From: UBA6168 sp964643005
GTDB taxonomy: Bacteria; Bacteroidota; Bacteroidia; Chitinophagales; Saprospiraceae
Assembly: GCA_964643005.1 (NCBI GenBank)
Contig: CAZXQI010000020.1
Span: forward strand, 1-38,723
Direction: 5' to 3'
Length of the DNA: 38,723 nt
Positions 1 to 8,358 of the stretch are shown here, piece after piece (position 1 is the stretch's first letter; the number at the start of each line of letters is the position of its first letter). The translations under genes were made by a program, and so were the position numbers. Below the pieces are notes generated by a model. It was not told where the DNA came from. It was given only the letters and a program-made list of their open reading frames with translations, and made no database searches.

Positions 1-486
1 TTGCAGTACCTCGGCGGCTTTCGGTCCCTGCACAGCCAGCAGACCAGTTTCGTCCGAAATATCAATCATTCGGGTGTCGAAGCTGTTGTGCTCCTTAATC
101 CAGTTCCAGTCCTTTTCGATATTGGAGGCATTGACAACCAGCATAAAAGCCTTTTCGCCTTCTGCGCACTTGTCTTCCGGAAGTCGGTAAACGAGCAGGT
201 CATCTACAATACCCCCTTCGTGGTTGGGAAGACAGGAGTATTGTATTTGGCCAATCTCCAACTTAGAGGCGTCGTTGGAGGCGACTTTCTGAATCAGATC
301 AAGCGCCTCTCTTCCTCTAATTACGAACTCGCCCATGTGCGAAACGTCAAATACGCCCACAGCTTTGCGCACGGTCTCGTGTTCTTCACGGATGCTGGAA
401 TAGGAAATGGGCATGTTGTAGCCTGCAAATTCGGCCATTTTGGCGCCGAGGGCGATGTGCCGCTCTGTCAAGGGAGTATTTTTCAT
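1..486 (-). CDS. gcvT: Aminomethyltransferase GcvT (glycine cleavage T protein), N-terminal part
   Basis: T protein of the glycine cleavage system: it takes the aminomethyl group from the H-protein lipoyl arm, releases ammonia and makes methylene-tetrahydrofolate in the cytoplasm. Only the first 162 codons are present; the gene runs off the left edge of the window. The ATG at 486 gives a product starting MKNTPLTERH, followed by FAGYNMPISY, the family hallmark FDVSHMGE near residue 48, and LLAVQGPKAAE near residue 150, all in the order expected for GcvT folate-binding domain 1. No frameshift is seen in the part present. The 142 bases separating it from the upstream cyclophilin gene hold no clear promoter, so co-transcription with that gene is possible but not shown. 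The identification is secure; the C-terminal domain cannot be judged. Confidence 0.95.
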   Translation of the reverse strand, partial: MKNTPLTERHIALGAKMAEFAGYNMPISYSSIREEHETVRKAVGVFDVSHMGEFVIRGREALDLIQKVASNDASKLEIGQIQYSCLPNHEGGIVDDLLVYRLPEDKCAEGEKAFMLVVNASNIEKDWNWIKEHNSFDTRMIDISDETGLLAVQGPKAAEVLQ

Positions 487-628
487 AAAATCCTGTTGAA
501 TTTAGGTTAAACGTTTATTCGAAATTTTAGGAAATGCTCTTTTTACTGAGATTCAGCGCAACTCTCCCCAATCTCCTGACTTTGGCAAAATGTCGCTTTG
601 TATATCTCGAATCTCTTACAATGCGCTA

Positions 629-2641
629 TCATTTTGGCTCTTGAAGGATTGCGGACTCTATCACGTCGCCAATCTGTATCTTGTGAACTACGTTCATCCC
701 TTCTTCTACTTTTGCAAAGATGGTGTAATTGCCGTCGAGATGCGGGGTCGGGGAGTGTGTGATAAAGAACTGGACAGATTCCGTGTTGTTGCCGGCGGAA
801 GCCATCCCCACATACCCTTCCTCGTCGTAATGCAGATAAGGCAATTCCGAGCGAATGGAATAATTCGGACTACCGTAGCCGTCCCCTCGTGGGCATCCGC
901 CCTGGATAACAAAATTCGGCACTACCCTGTGGAAGTTTTTGCCATCGTAGTATTTTTCCTTTACCAGTTCGATAAAATTGGCGACTGTGCCGGGCGCCTC
1001 TTCGGGAAGTAGAGCCAGGGTGATATCTCCCTTTTTTGTTTTCAAAATAACTTTGGCGTTGTTCTTTAGGTCGGTGATGATTTTCCAGTCTATTTTGTGA
1101 TTGAACCGGGGTTTTTCAGGAGCGCCTGTTTCGACTCCCTGGAAGAAGTCTAAGGTCCTTTTGACCTCGTTGTATGTTTCTATTTCCTGTGGCAGGCGCA
1201 GTTTTTTTAGAGAACTTTCCAAAGTAGATAAACTGTCAAAAGAGGCTTTAAAATTCAGCCCTGGTTCGCGCAATACTTTAGCCGCTTCTGCCATCATACC
1301 CACATCGCCATTGTCAATGGCGTCCCGGAAGCACTCGCTCAAATCCCGCCTTGCCGTAAGGCCTCCGCCAAAGAAGGAATTGAAATTGGGCATCCTGGCA
1401 ATTTTTGCTAAAGCCTCTACACTGGCTGTCCTGACGGGCGCCAAATCAGATGGATAACCGACGTCCCGGATATAGCGATAATTCCAGCCGTATTCTGCGA
1501 GTGCTTTGAGAGCTGCCGCTTTTTCATAGGGAGAAGCGGCGTTTTCGAAACGGCGCTTTATTTCCCAATTGAGGTATTTCCTGGATTCTTCGGCGCCATA
1601 AGACAAGTGCCTGGATGCGGCGGTATAAAGGGTGAGCGCCACTTCCCAGTCCCGGCCTGGCTCTTTTGCCATTTGCCAATAACTGGGGGCGTCTTCTTTG
1701 ATTCCATTATCTACAAAATACTGTGCAGCCGTTACAGCTACCGGAAGGGAGGAATCCTGAAGCGCCTGCAAAACGACGGGCTTCACCTCCTCATAATTGA
1801 AGTTGGAAAATGCCCGGAGGATATTGCATTTCACCCGGTAATCTCTTTCGATGTTGTATTGATAGAGGAGAGAGGTGGCGGCTCTGTCAGATTTGGTTTT
1901 CCCCAGAGCTATGGCCAAGGCCATGCGAATATAGGGATCGTCTTCCCGCGCAATAGCCGGCGCAATGAGGCTGTCGCCTTTTAGGAGTTCGATATTTTTG
2001 GCCCTTGCAAGATAGTTGGCAGCGATGAAGCGCACGTCGGCGGGGTACTTAGAATTAGTTGCAAAATCCATCATTTTAGTTGTCCCCAGTGGAGAGACGA
2101 TGTCGCGCAATGCGAAGCGGTAAATCCCCCATGCCTGGCCCTCCATTAGCAAAGTATCGCTAAGTCGGTAGGTGCTGATTGAAGCCAGGGACTCCAAAAG
2201 ATTGGGAGAACCGCATTTGCCGATGGCCTCCAAAATAGCCGAATTGAAATATCTTGATACGCCGGTAGTGTCATACCGATCAAAAGCGTCTAACAGAGGC
2301 TGTTGAGCTTTAGGATTGCCGATTTGTCCGAGGGCGTATGCGGCGGCAATGCGCACTTCATCAACGGGATCATACAATAGACCCGTCAGGCTGTCTATCG
2401 CCAGCGAGTCTTTGATGGAGGCAAATGCCAAAGCCGCTATATATCGGAGAGTGGGGTCTTTTTGTCTGAAATAATGGACTAAGCTATCGGTCATTCCCCT
2501 GTCCTGGAGATCGTATAACGACTGATAGATGGGGTTTGTAAAATCTAAGTGAACGTCAGCCTGCTCTCCTTCCGATGGGGGAACGCATCGGGTCAGGATA
2601 AAAGCGCTGAGAACCAATAGTATGAGAGAGTATTTGTGCAT
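629..2641 (-). CDS. HEAT-repeat lipoprotein with C-terminal cyclophilin-type peptidyl-prolyl isomerase
   Basis: A 670-residue exported protein. The N-terminus (MHKYSLILLVLSAFILTRC) is a short hydrophobic signal ending in a Cys at residue 19, so probably a lipoprotein, although Arg just before the Cys is atypical for a lipobox. Residues about 40-500 are helical HEAT-like repeats (AALAFASIKD, AAAYALGQIGNPKA, ALAIALGKTKSD). From about residue 533 there is a complete cyclophilin domain: the FHRVVPNFVIQGG core with catalytic Arg572, then ESVQFFIT near 622 and HLDGNYTIFAKV near 634. The role would be cis-trans prolyl isomerisation in the periplasm, with the repeats binding partner proteins (inference). 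The start lies 41 bases after the PBP1A stop on the same strand, so the two are probably co-transcribed, which would fit a folding helper for envelope proteins. Confidence 0.9.
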   Translation of the reverse strand: MHKYSLILLVLSAFILTRCVPPSEGEQADVHLDFTNPIYQSLYDLQDRGMTDSLVHYFRQKDPTLRYIAALAFASIKDSLAIDSLTGLLYDPVDEVRIAAAYALGQIGNPKAQQPLLDAFDRYDTTGVSRYFNSAILEAIGKCGSPNLLESLASISTYRLSDTLLMEGQAWGIYRFALRDIVSPLGTTKMMDFATNSKYPADVRFIAANYLARAKNIELLKGDSLIAPAIAREDDPYIRMALAIALGKTKSDRAATSLLYQYNIERDYRVKCNILRAFSNFNYEEVKPVVLQALQDSSLPVAVTAAQYFVDNGIKEDAPSYWQMAKEPGRDWEVALTLYTAASRHLSYGAEESRKYLNWEIKRRFENAASPYEKAAALKALAEYGWNYRYIRDVGYPSDLAPVRTASVEALAKIARMPNFNSFFGGGLTARRDLSECFRDAIDNGDVGMMAEAAKVLREPGLNFKASFDSLSTLESSLKKLRLPQEIETYNEVKRTLDFFQGVETGAPEKPRFNHKIDWKIITDLKNNAKVILKTKKGDITLALLPEEAPGTVANFIELVKEKYYDGKNFHRVVPNFVIQGGCPRGDGYGSPNYSIRSELPYLHYDEEGYVGMASAGNNTESVQFFITHSPTPHLDGNYTIFAKVEEGMNVVHKIQIGDVIESAILQEPK

Positions 2642-2682
2642 CGCTTATTTTTATAGCTTGTGTCGTCAATAATGTTTGAAAA

Positions 2683-5256
2683 TCAGAAGCTGCCGCCGAA
2701 ACCTTCGTCGCCTCTAATTACGGGCTTACCTCTGTTAGTATCTCTTTTTATTATTCCGCCGTCGCCAAATGGATTCTCAAGGAAGTCTCCTGATCCGGAG
2801 GGTATTCGTCCGTCGTATTCGTCGTCGTCGCTATCGCCGCGATTTTTATAATCGTCACAATCTAAGCCGATGTTGATATCGCCGCTTGGGCGGACAAACC
2901 TTGCTCTGACATCGTAATCTGCCTTTGGGTCGTTTTCAACCCGCTTGAGGAAATCTGTACAAAAAGGCTTTGCCATGCGGCTGCCCTGCCCTTCATCCAG
3001 AGAAAGAAAGCGAATCCAGCGATCCTCGCCGCCGACCCAGGTTCCGACGACGAGATTAGGGGTGATACCCATGAACCAGCCATCTACATAATCATTGGTA
3101 GTGCCTGTCTTTCCTCCGATTTCACTCTTCAGACCCATATTACCGGCGGCGTACTTTAACATTTCGACCATTACGTAATTGGGTTCTTCCTGTAGCGCCT
3201 GTCGCTCGAAATCTTCCTGCGAATAAATAGTCCGTCCATTTTTATCTTCGATTCGGGTGATGTAGATGGGCTTGCTATAAAAGCCGTTATTGGCAAATGT
3301 GGTATAGGCGCCTGCCATGTCCATCACGCTCATATCGGCAGCCCCTAAGCAAATAGAAGGCTGTTGCGGTATCTTCTTGGTGTCAACACCCATATTGCTT
3401 AGCAATTCCAATACGGGATGTACGCTCCCCAACTGCTTCATCAGAAATACGGAAATGGTGTTCACAGAGCTTTTGAGCGCTCCTCTGAGCTGGTATTTTT
3501 TGCCGGAATATTTTCCAGTGGCATTTTGTGGCGTCCACTGCTTGAGCAGGCCAAAGTCTCCTTCTCCCGGAAAAATGGTTCGCTGAATATCATCCACCTC
3601 TAAGCAGGGGGAAACTCCCTGTTGTGCAATGGCCGTCGCATAGATGAAGGGTTTAAAAGTCGAACCTACCTGCCGGTTGGTAGTAGTGTGGTCGAAAGCA
3701 TAGTATTTGTGATTGATTCCGCCGACCCAGGCTTTGATGTGTCCGTTTTTAGGGTCAATAGCTAAGGAGCCAATCTGCATAAACATGTGGTGGTATTTCA
3801 GCGAGTCCAGCGGAGTCATAACGGTGTCCTTTTCCATTTCTTCATTATAGGCGAACACCTTCATTTTTACTTTTTTATTGAACTCTGTTCCCACAGCTTT
3901 TTGCAAAGCCAGCCACTGCTTTTTTAATTCATCCCATTTTTCATTTTGTATGACTTTGAGTTGGACGGCAGTGAGGTCTTTCTCATTTAACATGCGTTCG
4001 ATAGTTGGGTCGCTGCTCTTAAATCCGTCAACTTCTCTTTCTAAGTCATTCTCAAGGGATCCGATGAAGCGGTCTCGCATGACGGCGTAGCGCTCTGATT
4101 CCCTCACCAATTGCGTGAGTTTGCGCTTGCGATAGTTCAACTCAACTTCGGTTGTTTCGCTGGTTTTATAGTCCCAGGGGGATATCTTTTTGACGTCGTT
4201 CCACAAGTGCCAGAAGCGTTTTTGAACCTGGGCCATTTGAACGAGCATGGCTTCTTCCGCGTGTTGCTGAATGATGGGATCGATGGTGGTGTATATTTTC
4301 AGGCCGTCTCTCCAGATATTGTAAGTCGAGCCGTCCGCTTTCTTTCGCGCATCTTCGCTGGGGAGGATTTTGTAAATCAGTTCTTGAGAGAGGACGGAGC
4401 GGAAATATTGCGCCAAGCCCTGTGTATGGGTTCTCCTGCGGAACTTCGACAGATCCACAGGAAGCACTTTTAGGGAATCAAAATCTTCCTTTGTGATGAT
4501 ATTATTTTTACGCATTTGAGAAAAAACGACATTTCGGCGCTGCCTTGCCAGTTCCATTTTTCGCTTGGGATTGTAGAGCGATGGATTTTTGAGCATCCCC
4601 ACCAGCATAGCGGCTTCCTGTATGGCCAATGAATCCTGGCCTTTTCCAAAATAGGTTTCCGAAGCTGCTTTGATGCCGTAACTGTCGTAGAGAAAATCCA
4701 CTTTATTGAGGTACATGGCCATAATCTCCTCCTTAGTGTATTTCCTTTCCAGGCGGATGGCGATGATCCATTCTTTTAGTTTTTGAAAAACCCGGGTCAT
4801 GCCGGAGCCTCTCTCTCCGGTGAAGAGCAGCTTTGCCAACTGCTGTGTGATGGTGCTGGCCCCTCCCGAACTTCTATTCGCCATCAGTATGGTCTTAAAA
4901 AACACCCGCCCCAGAGCCTTAAAGTCTATACCGGAGTGGCTGTAATAGCGCACGTCTTCCGTAGATACGAGCGCCTGCTCAATGAAAGGAGACAACTCGT
5001 CGAAATCAACGGGCACCCTGTTTTCGGTGAAGTACCTGTTGAGCACGCTGCCGTCGGCGGCTATCACTTCAGAAGCCACTTCACTTTTTGGGTTTTCCAG
5101 TTCGGCTGTGTCTGGCAGGTTTGAAAAGGAAAGAGCAATAAAGATTAGGGCCACTCCCAAAATGCCTACAATCAGGAGTCTCCACATCCATCGGATAATG
5201 CTCCGATAGGAAGAGGCTCTCATTTCCTTGAGAACTTGCGGTGAAATGTTGGACAT
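2683..5256 (-). CDS. Bifunctional penicillin-binding protein 1A (transglycosylase/transpeptidase)
   Basis: Class A PBP of 857 residues that polymerises lipid II into glycan strands and cross-links the peptides at the outer face of the inner membrane. One membrane anchor lies at about residues 25-45. The GT51 domain follows with the catalytic Glu100 in STEDVRYYSHSG, then STITQQLAKLLF near 134 and RKYTKEEIMAMYLNKV near 171. The transpeptidase domain has the nucleophile Ser532 in STFK, the SVN motif at 597-599 and KTG at 716-718. A charged, helical insertion of roughly 140 residues (about 340-480) separates the two domains, and the tail after about 790 is rich in Asp and Gly. All catalytic motifs are intact. 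It probably heads a two-gene unit with the HEAT-cyclophilin lipoprotein downstream. Family members are annotated mrcA, ponA or pbpF; I leave the symbol empty. Confidence 0.96.
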   Translation of the reverse strand: MSNISPQVLKEMRASSYRSIIRWMWRLLIVGILGVALIFIALSFSNLPDTAELENPKSEVASEVIAADGSVLNRYFTENRVPVDFDELSPFIEQALVSTEDVRYYSHSGIDFKALGRVFFKTILMANRSSGGASTITQQLAKLLFTGERGSGMTRVFQKLKEWIIAIRLERKYTKEEIMAMYLNKVDFLYDSYGIKAASETYFGKGQDSLAIQEAAMLVGMLKNPSLYNPKRKMELARQRRNVVFSQMRKNNIITKEDFDSLKVLPVDLSKFRRRTHTQGLAQYFRSVLSQELIYKILPSEDARKKADGSTYNIWRDGLKIYTTIDPIIQQHAEEAMLVQMAQVQKRFWHLWNDVKKISPWDYKTSETTEVELNYRKRKLTQLVRESERYAVMRDRFIGSLENDLEREVDGFKSSDPTIERMLNEKDLTAVQLKVIQNEKWDELKKQWLALQKAVGTEFNKKVKMKVFAYNEEMEKDTVMTPLDSLKYHHMFMQIGSLAIDPKNGHIKAWVGGINHKYYAFDHTTTNRQVGSTFKPFIYATAIAQQGVSPCLEVDDIQRTIFPGEGDFGLLKQWTPQNATGKYSGKKYQLRGALKSSVNTISVFLMKQLGSVHPVLELLSNMGVDTKKIPQQPSICLGAADMSVMDMAGAYTTFANNGFYSKPIYITRIEDKNGRTIYSQEDFERQALQEEPNYVMVEMLKYAAGNMGLKSEIGGKTGTTNDYVDGWFMGITPNLVVGTWVGGEDRWIRFLSLDEGQGSRMAKPFCTDFLKRVENDPKADYDVRARFVRPSGDINIGLDCDDYKNRGDSDDDEYDGRIPSGSGDFLENPFGDGGIIKRDTNRGKPVIRGDEGFGGSF

Positions 5257-5405
5257 CGCTTTCGAGTATGCTTAATGATTCAGGAATGGAAAAGTAAGAC
5301 CACAGGCATCTTCATTTTATCCTGATTTTCAAAATGAGTTTCTTGCTTTATTATAGCGCACGAGAGATTTTGTCTTCTGCGAAAACGGCTCCTTTCATGC
5401 GGGGA

Positions 5406-5413
5406 CAAAAGTA
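5406..5413 (-). promoter_or_regulatory. Candidate -7 box (TACTTTTG) for the PBP1A gene
   Basis: On the minus strand the bases read TACTTTTG, an exact match to the Bacteroidota -7 consensus TAnnTTTG, about 150 bases ahead of the PBP1A start. No TTG/TTTG appears at the expected 17-23 base spacing, so this rests on the -7 box alone. Confidence 0.35.
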
Positions 5414-5533
5414 ACAAAGTTGTGGTTTTGGCCTTTCGTTCGGCGCCTGTTAATTTAGAGACTGCCGACGAGCCTGGCCTGCCGATCTGTTTTATTTTCA
5501 ATTTATTCCGTCTCGCCGACTCAAATTCCCGAA

Positions 5534-6127
5534 GTGATTAACTTTGTCGAAAAGCTATTTCCTATCGGCAAACTAAACTTATTCTGGCTGCTTTTCGGCG
5601 CCCTGCTTTCCATGCCATTTTGGAGCTGCGCCCAAAACCTCAGCCTTCCCGCTGAATTTACTGAGCTATTGGATCGGGCGAATCTCCTGTTTTTTGAACC
5701 CTTAGAGGCGGGCTATAGCGTTGTTCGTCTGCCGACAAATGAATACCAGAATTGCCAGTTTGCCATTCAATCCGGTAGAGAGCGTTTGCAAATCAGGTAT
5801 TTCATTTTGCCCTGGGATGAAAAGATTCCCGAGACCGTTCAGCCTCATCTGACCACTTTTCGGGCGCTGACCAGCATCGCCACTAACGCCGATGACGCTC
5901 TTATCTCCGCCATTCAGCCTGAGCGAGAAAGCCTCCTGCGAGACTTCAATGCAGACTGGGGCATGGTATATATCTTCAAACCAAAACCTGGATTCTCAGA
6001 GCGGAACTTTTGTAAAATGGTCGCCATTTGTAAAGAGGGAAAAGGAACCGCCTTTGTTTTTTATCTCTTTGACAATCCCAATAATGAGGCGCCAGATGCG
6101 AGATATTTTGCGCTTCGGTTTTTATAA
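5534..6127 (+). CDS. Putative secreted or lipid-anchored protein of unknown function
   Basis: I do not recognise this 197-residue protein. It starts at a GTG; the only in-frame ATG comes too late, inside the signal sequence. The N-terminus has a hydrophobic stretch (LNLFWLLFGALLSMPFW) followed by SCAQ, which could be a lipobox with Cys32 or a signal-peptidase I site after AQ. The mature part is small, of mixed composition, with two further cysteines (about 74 and 160), and has no motif I can name. The gene is flanked by the divergent PBP1A gene and the converging broken hydrolase. A TAACTTTG promoter-like box at 5539-5546 lies inside the first codons, so either that box is fortuitous or the true start is not an ordinary one. 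Coding status is likely from the length and the signal sequence. Confidence 0.65.
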   Translation: MINFVEKLFPIGKLNLFWLLFGALLSMPFWSCAQNLSLPAEFTELLDRANLLFFEPLEAGYSVVRLPTNEYQNCQFAIQSGRERLQIRYFILPWDEKIPETVQPHLTTFRALTSIATNADDALISAIQPERESLLRDFNADWGMVYIFKPKPGFSERNFCKMVAICKEGKGTAFVFYLFDNPNNEAPDARYFALRFL

Positions 6128-6222
6128 GAATATGAATGGATAGGTTATGCGTATTCATTCATATAAAAGCGGGAACTCCCTCTGTTTGAACTCCCATTAT
6201 ATCATTCATCCATTTTGACGCG

Positions 6223-6911
6223 TCAATATGGCGTCCTCCATATTCTTCCTTTCTCCTCATTTTTTAAAAAGAAGATATTTTCAGGCGCTTCCCCTTCCAC
6301 TTTTTGCTTGGGATATAAGTGATAGACCCCCAGCATCTTAGAATCTATTTTGATCTCCTCTCTCTGAGCCGCCACGAAAAGCCAGGGATTGATGAAAGCC
6401 CAATCCAAGCCTTTTAATTGCCTAACTGTCTCTAAATCTTTTGATTCGGCATCTCCTGAAATGTATATTTTCTTTCCATGCCAGCTTATCAGATAGGAGC
6501 AGTGCCTGAAAGAGAATCTACGAGATGAGCGAATCGCCTCAATTGAAAACCCATTTTGAAGGCTGCTGAGTCTGCTTAGTTTTCCTGAATCCCGGAGCTT
6601 ATACACCTGAACATTCAATCTCTTCTTTGTGCGCTTTACCAATTTCCTGAGAAATGGTCTGCATGTTTATGAGTAAATAAGAGGATGGAATTCGACGCTA
6701 TACTATCTAATTCAGAATCGTCGTATTCCATATATTTATAAGCTCCAGATTTGTAAGGAAAATCCACATATAGATTGATATTTCCGTCAGTCAGATATAG
6801 CCCTGCATTGCCAATGAATTTAATTTTAATTTCATTGCCTTGTCCATACCCGGCAGTTACGCAACATAGGAGTAATAGCGGAGAAATGAATTTGAAGAAA
6901 TTGATAAACAT
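6223..6911 (-). pseudogene. Secreted MBL-fold metallo-hydrolase, broken by a one-base frameshift
   Basis: Two adjacent minus-strand frames together make one metallo-beta-lactamase-fold protein of about 229 residues. The first part (6911 to about 6643) has a signal peptide, an opening strand resembling the family (IKIKFIGNAGLYLTDG) and the metal site FTHKHADHF (HxHxDH), then runs into a stop after HFSGNW. The second part (6642 to 6223) continues with LVKRTKKRLNVQVY, a possible metal His in FRHCSYLI, ISGDAE carrying the bridging Asp, and VYHLYPK with a late His. Adding one A to the AAA run (minus strand, 6643-6645) would give HFSGKLVKRTKK and restore a single frame. As read, the gene is a pseudogene or carries a sequencing error; programmed frameshifting is less likely because there is no long slippery run. 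The substrate is unknown. Confidence 0.8.
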
Positions 6912-6983
6912 AGCGATACCCTTTTGAGGGCGCGCTAGTCGGGTCTTGTTTATTATTAACTTTTTTTTAAAAAATGAAAACCC

Positions 6984-8177
6984 TCAGGCCGGCATCTGCG
7001 CATGAAAGTTGTGGCGGATGCGCTGGGCGTAATCGTCGAGCAATTCTAATACCCGTTCCTGAGTTGGCGCCTGAACGATGAAGCCCACGTGATGATCCAT
7101 TTGTAGTCGCCAGACGATTTCCGGGTCGTTGAAAGAAGAAGTGTCGGGAAAAGTCTGTCTGGCAAGCGAGTTGACGATGCCTGTGTAGTTTTTCTCAATT
7201 TTGGGGAGTTGGTATTTGGCTCCACGCGCTACTGCCGTTTCAAGCCTTGCCCATTCTCCCCAGAGGTTGATGCCGGAGGAAAACTCGACCATTTCGGCTA
7301 AGTGAGCGCCGCCGACCCTGGAGGCTGTCTCCAAAAAATAGAACTTTCCTTCCTCTTTGGATTTGATGAATTCCGTATGCGAAGCGCTGTACTTCATGCC
7401 GAAAGCCTGCATGACCTCGGCGTTGAATTTCGTCAGTTCCTTTTCATCCTTTGAACCAAACTTGCAAATGACAGAGCGAAAAATCCCGCCGCCATGCGCC
7501 ACATCCCAGGGGGTGCTGAGGTATTGGGCTACCCGCGTAAAGACCTGCTTCCCATCCACAGAGAGTGCATCCACGTGATAAATATCGCCGGGCTTGAATT
7601 GTTCCAGCAGATATTCGTGCCTTTTCTCTCCAAGTTCAAACAGTACCTTCCAAAGCTCGTCTGTAGAGTTTACTTTGCGAATACCTTTTGCAGCAGCCTC
7701 AAATCGGGGCTTTACCATGTAGGGGAGGCTGATCTTTTCGGCGAAGGCTCTGATATCGTCGTCGTTGAACAGCGCCGTGAATGGGGGAACATTGAGACCC
7801 GCCTCTTCAGCCTTGAGCCGCATGGCCAGTTTGTCTCGAAAATGGCGCGCTGTAGTCTGACCCATCCCCGGGATACGGAAGTGCTCTCGCAACTCTGCCG
7901 CCTCTTCCACATCGAAATCATCGAGGGCTATAATCCGGTCAACTTTGCGGGTGCGCATGAGATAAGCCATTCCTGCAACGAAATGCTCCATGTTCCATTT
8001 CCCATGCTCTACTTCGTCCATGAAGTAAATTTCGTCAATGATATCTCTCGGCCAGGGATCCTTTTCTGTCTCCCGGGCGGTAACGACGATGACCTTGTTG
8101 CCTTCTTTTTTGCAATAGCGCAAAAAATCAAGACCCTTAAATTCACAGGAAATACAAAGAAACGTGATAGGTTGCAT
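6984..8177 (-). CDS. ATP-grasp domain enzyme, substrate unknown
   Basis: A 397-residue cytoplasmic ATP-grasp protein, of the type that joins a carboxylate to an amine or thiol through an acyl phosphate. The N-terminal third is a Rossmann-like pre-ATP-grasp domain (ITFLCISCEFKGLDFLRYCK) with a VDRIIALDDFDVEEAAELRE segment near residue 80. The ATP-grasp core includes LPYMVKPRFEAAAKGI near 150, the hinge LLEQFKPGDIYHVDALSVDG near 190 and the Mg-binding FYFLETASRVGGAHLAEM near 275, with the Glu and Arg expected there. It resembles carbamoyl-phosphate synthase large-subunit-like or biotin-carboxylase-like ATP-grasp proteins of unknown substrate. It lies 181 bases downstream of glgC on the same strand; there is no evidence in the sequence that it takes part in glycogen metabolism. 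Confidence 0.88.
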   Translation of the reverse strand: MQPITFLCISCEFKGLDFLRYCKKEGNKVIVVTARETEKDPWPRDIIDEIYFMDEVEHGKWNMEHFVAGMAYLMRTRKVDRIIALDDFDVEEAAELREHFRIPGMGQTTARHFRDKLAMRLKAEEAGLNVPPFTALFNDDDIRAFAEKISLPYMVKPRFEAAAKGIRKVNSTDELWKVLFELGEKRHEYLLEQFKPGDIYHVDALSVDGKQVFTRVAQYLSTPWDVAHGGGIFRSVICKFGSKDEKELTKFNAEVMQAFGMKYSASHTEFIKSKEEGKFYFLETASRVGGAHLAEMVEFSSGINLWGEWARLETAVARGAKYQLPKIEKNYTGIVNSLARQTFPDTSSFNDPEIVWRLQMDHHVGFIVQAPTQERVLELLDDYAQRIRHNFHAQMPA

Positions 8178-8358
8178 TTGTCACTTTTTAAAAAACCTGA
8201 ATGATTTATCGGAAATAGTTAGGATTAAATTTGGTCAACGCTGCTGTAAAAAGCTGGCGCCATTCGATGATTCAGACCCTGTCCGACCGACCTCTTAAAA
8301 CTATTAAAGTGGTTTTTTTAGATATTCGTACAGAACTGGCTTCTTAGTCTGTTGAAAA

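Noticed and set aside
1..510. Plus-strand frame of 169 codons at the left edge
   Set aside because: It is the complement of gcvT, whose minus-strand translation gives clear family motifs.
5280..5501. Minus-strand frame of 73 codons upstream of PBP1A
   Set aside because: No family resemblance; it spans the likely PBP1A promoter and has skewed basic composition.
7494..8204. Plus-strand frame of 236 codons
   Set aside because: Antisense to the ATP-grasp gene, with no signal, motif or sensible composition.
8224..8233. TAAATTTG box on the plus strand in the ATP-grasp/glgC gap
   Set aside because: It points into the antisense strand of glgC, with no gene to serve.
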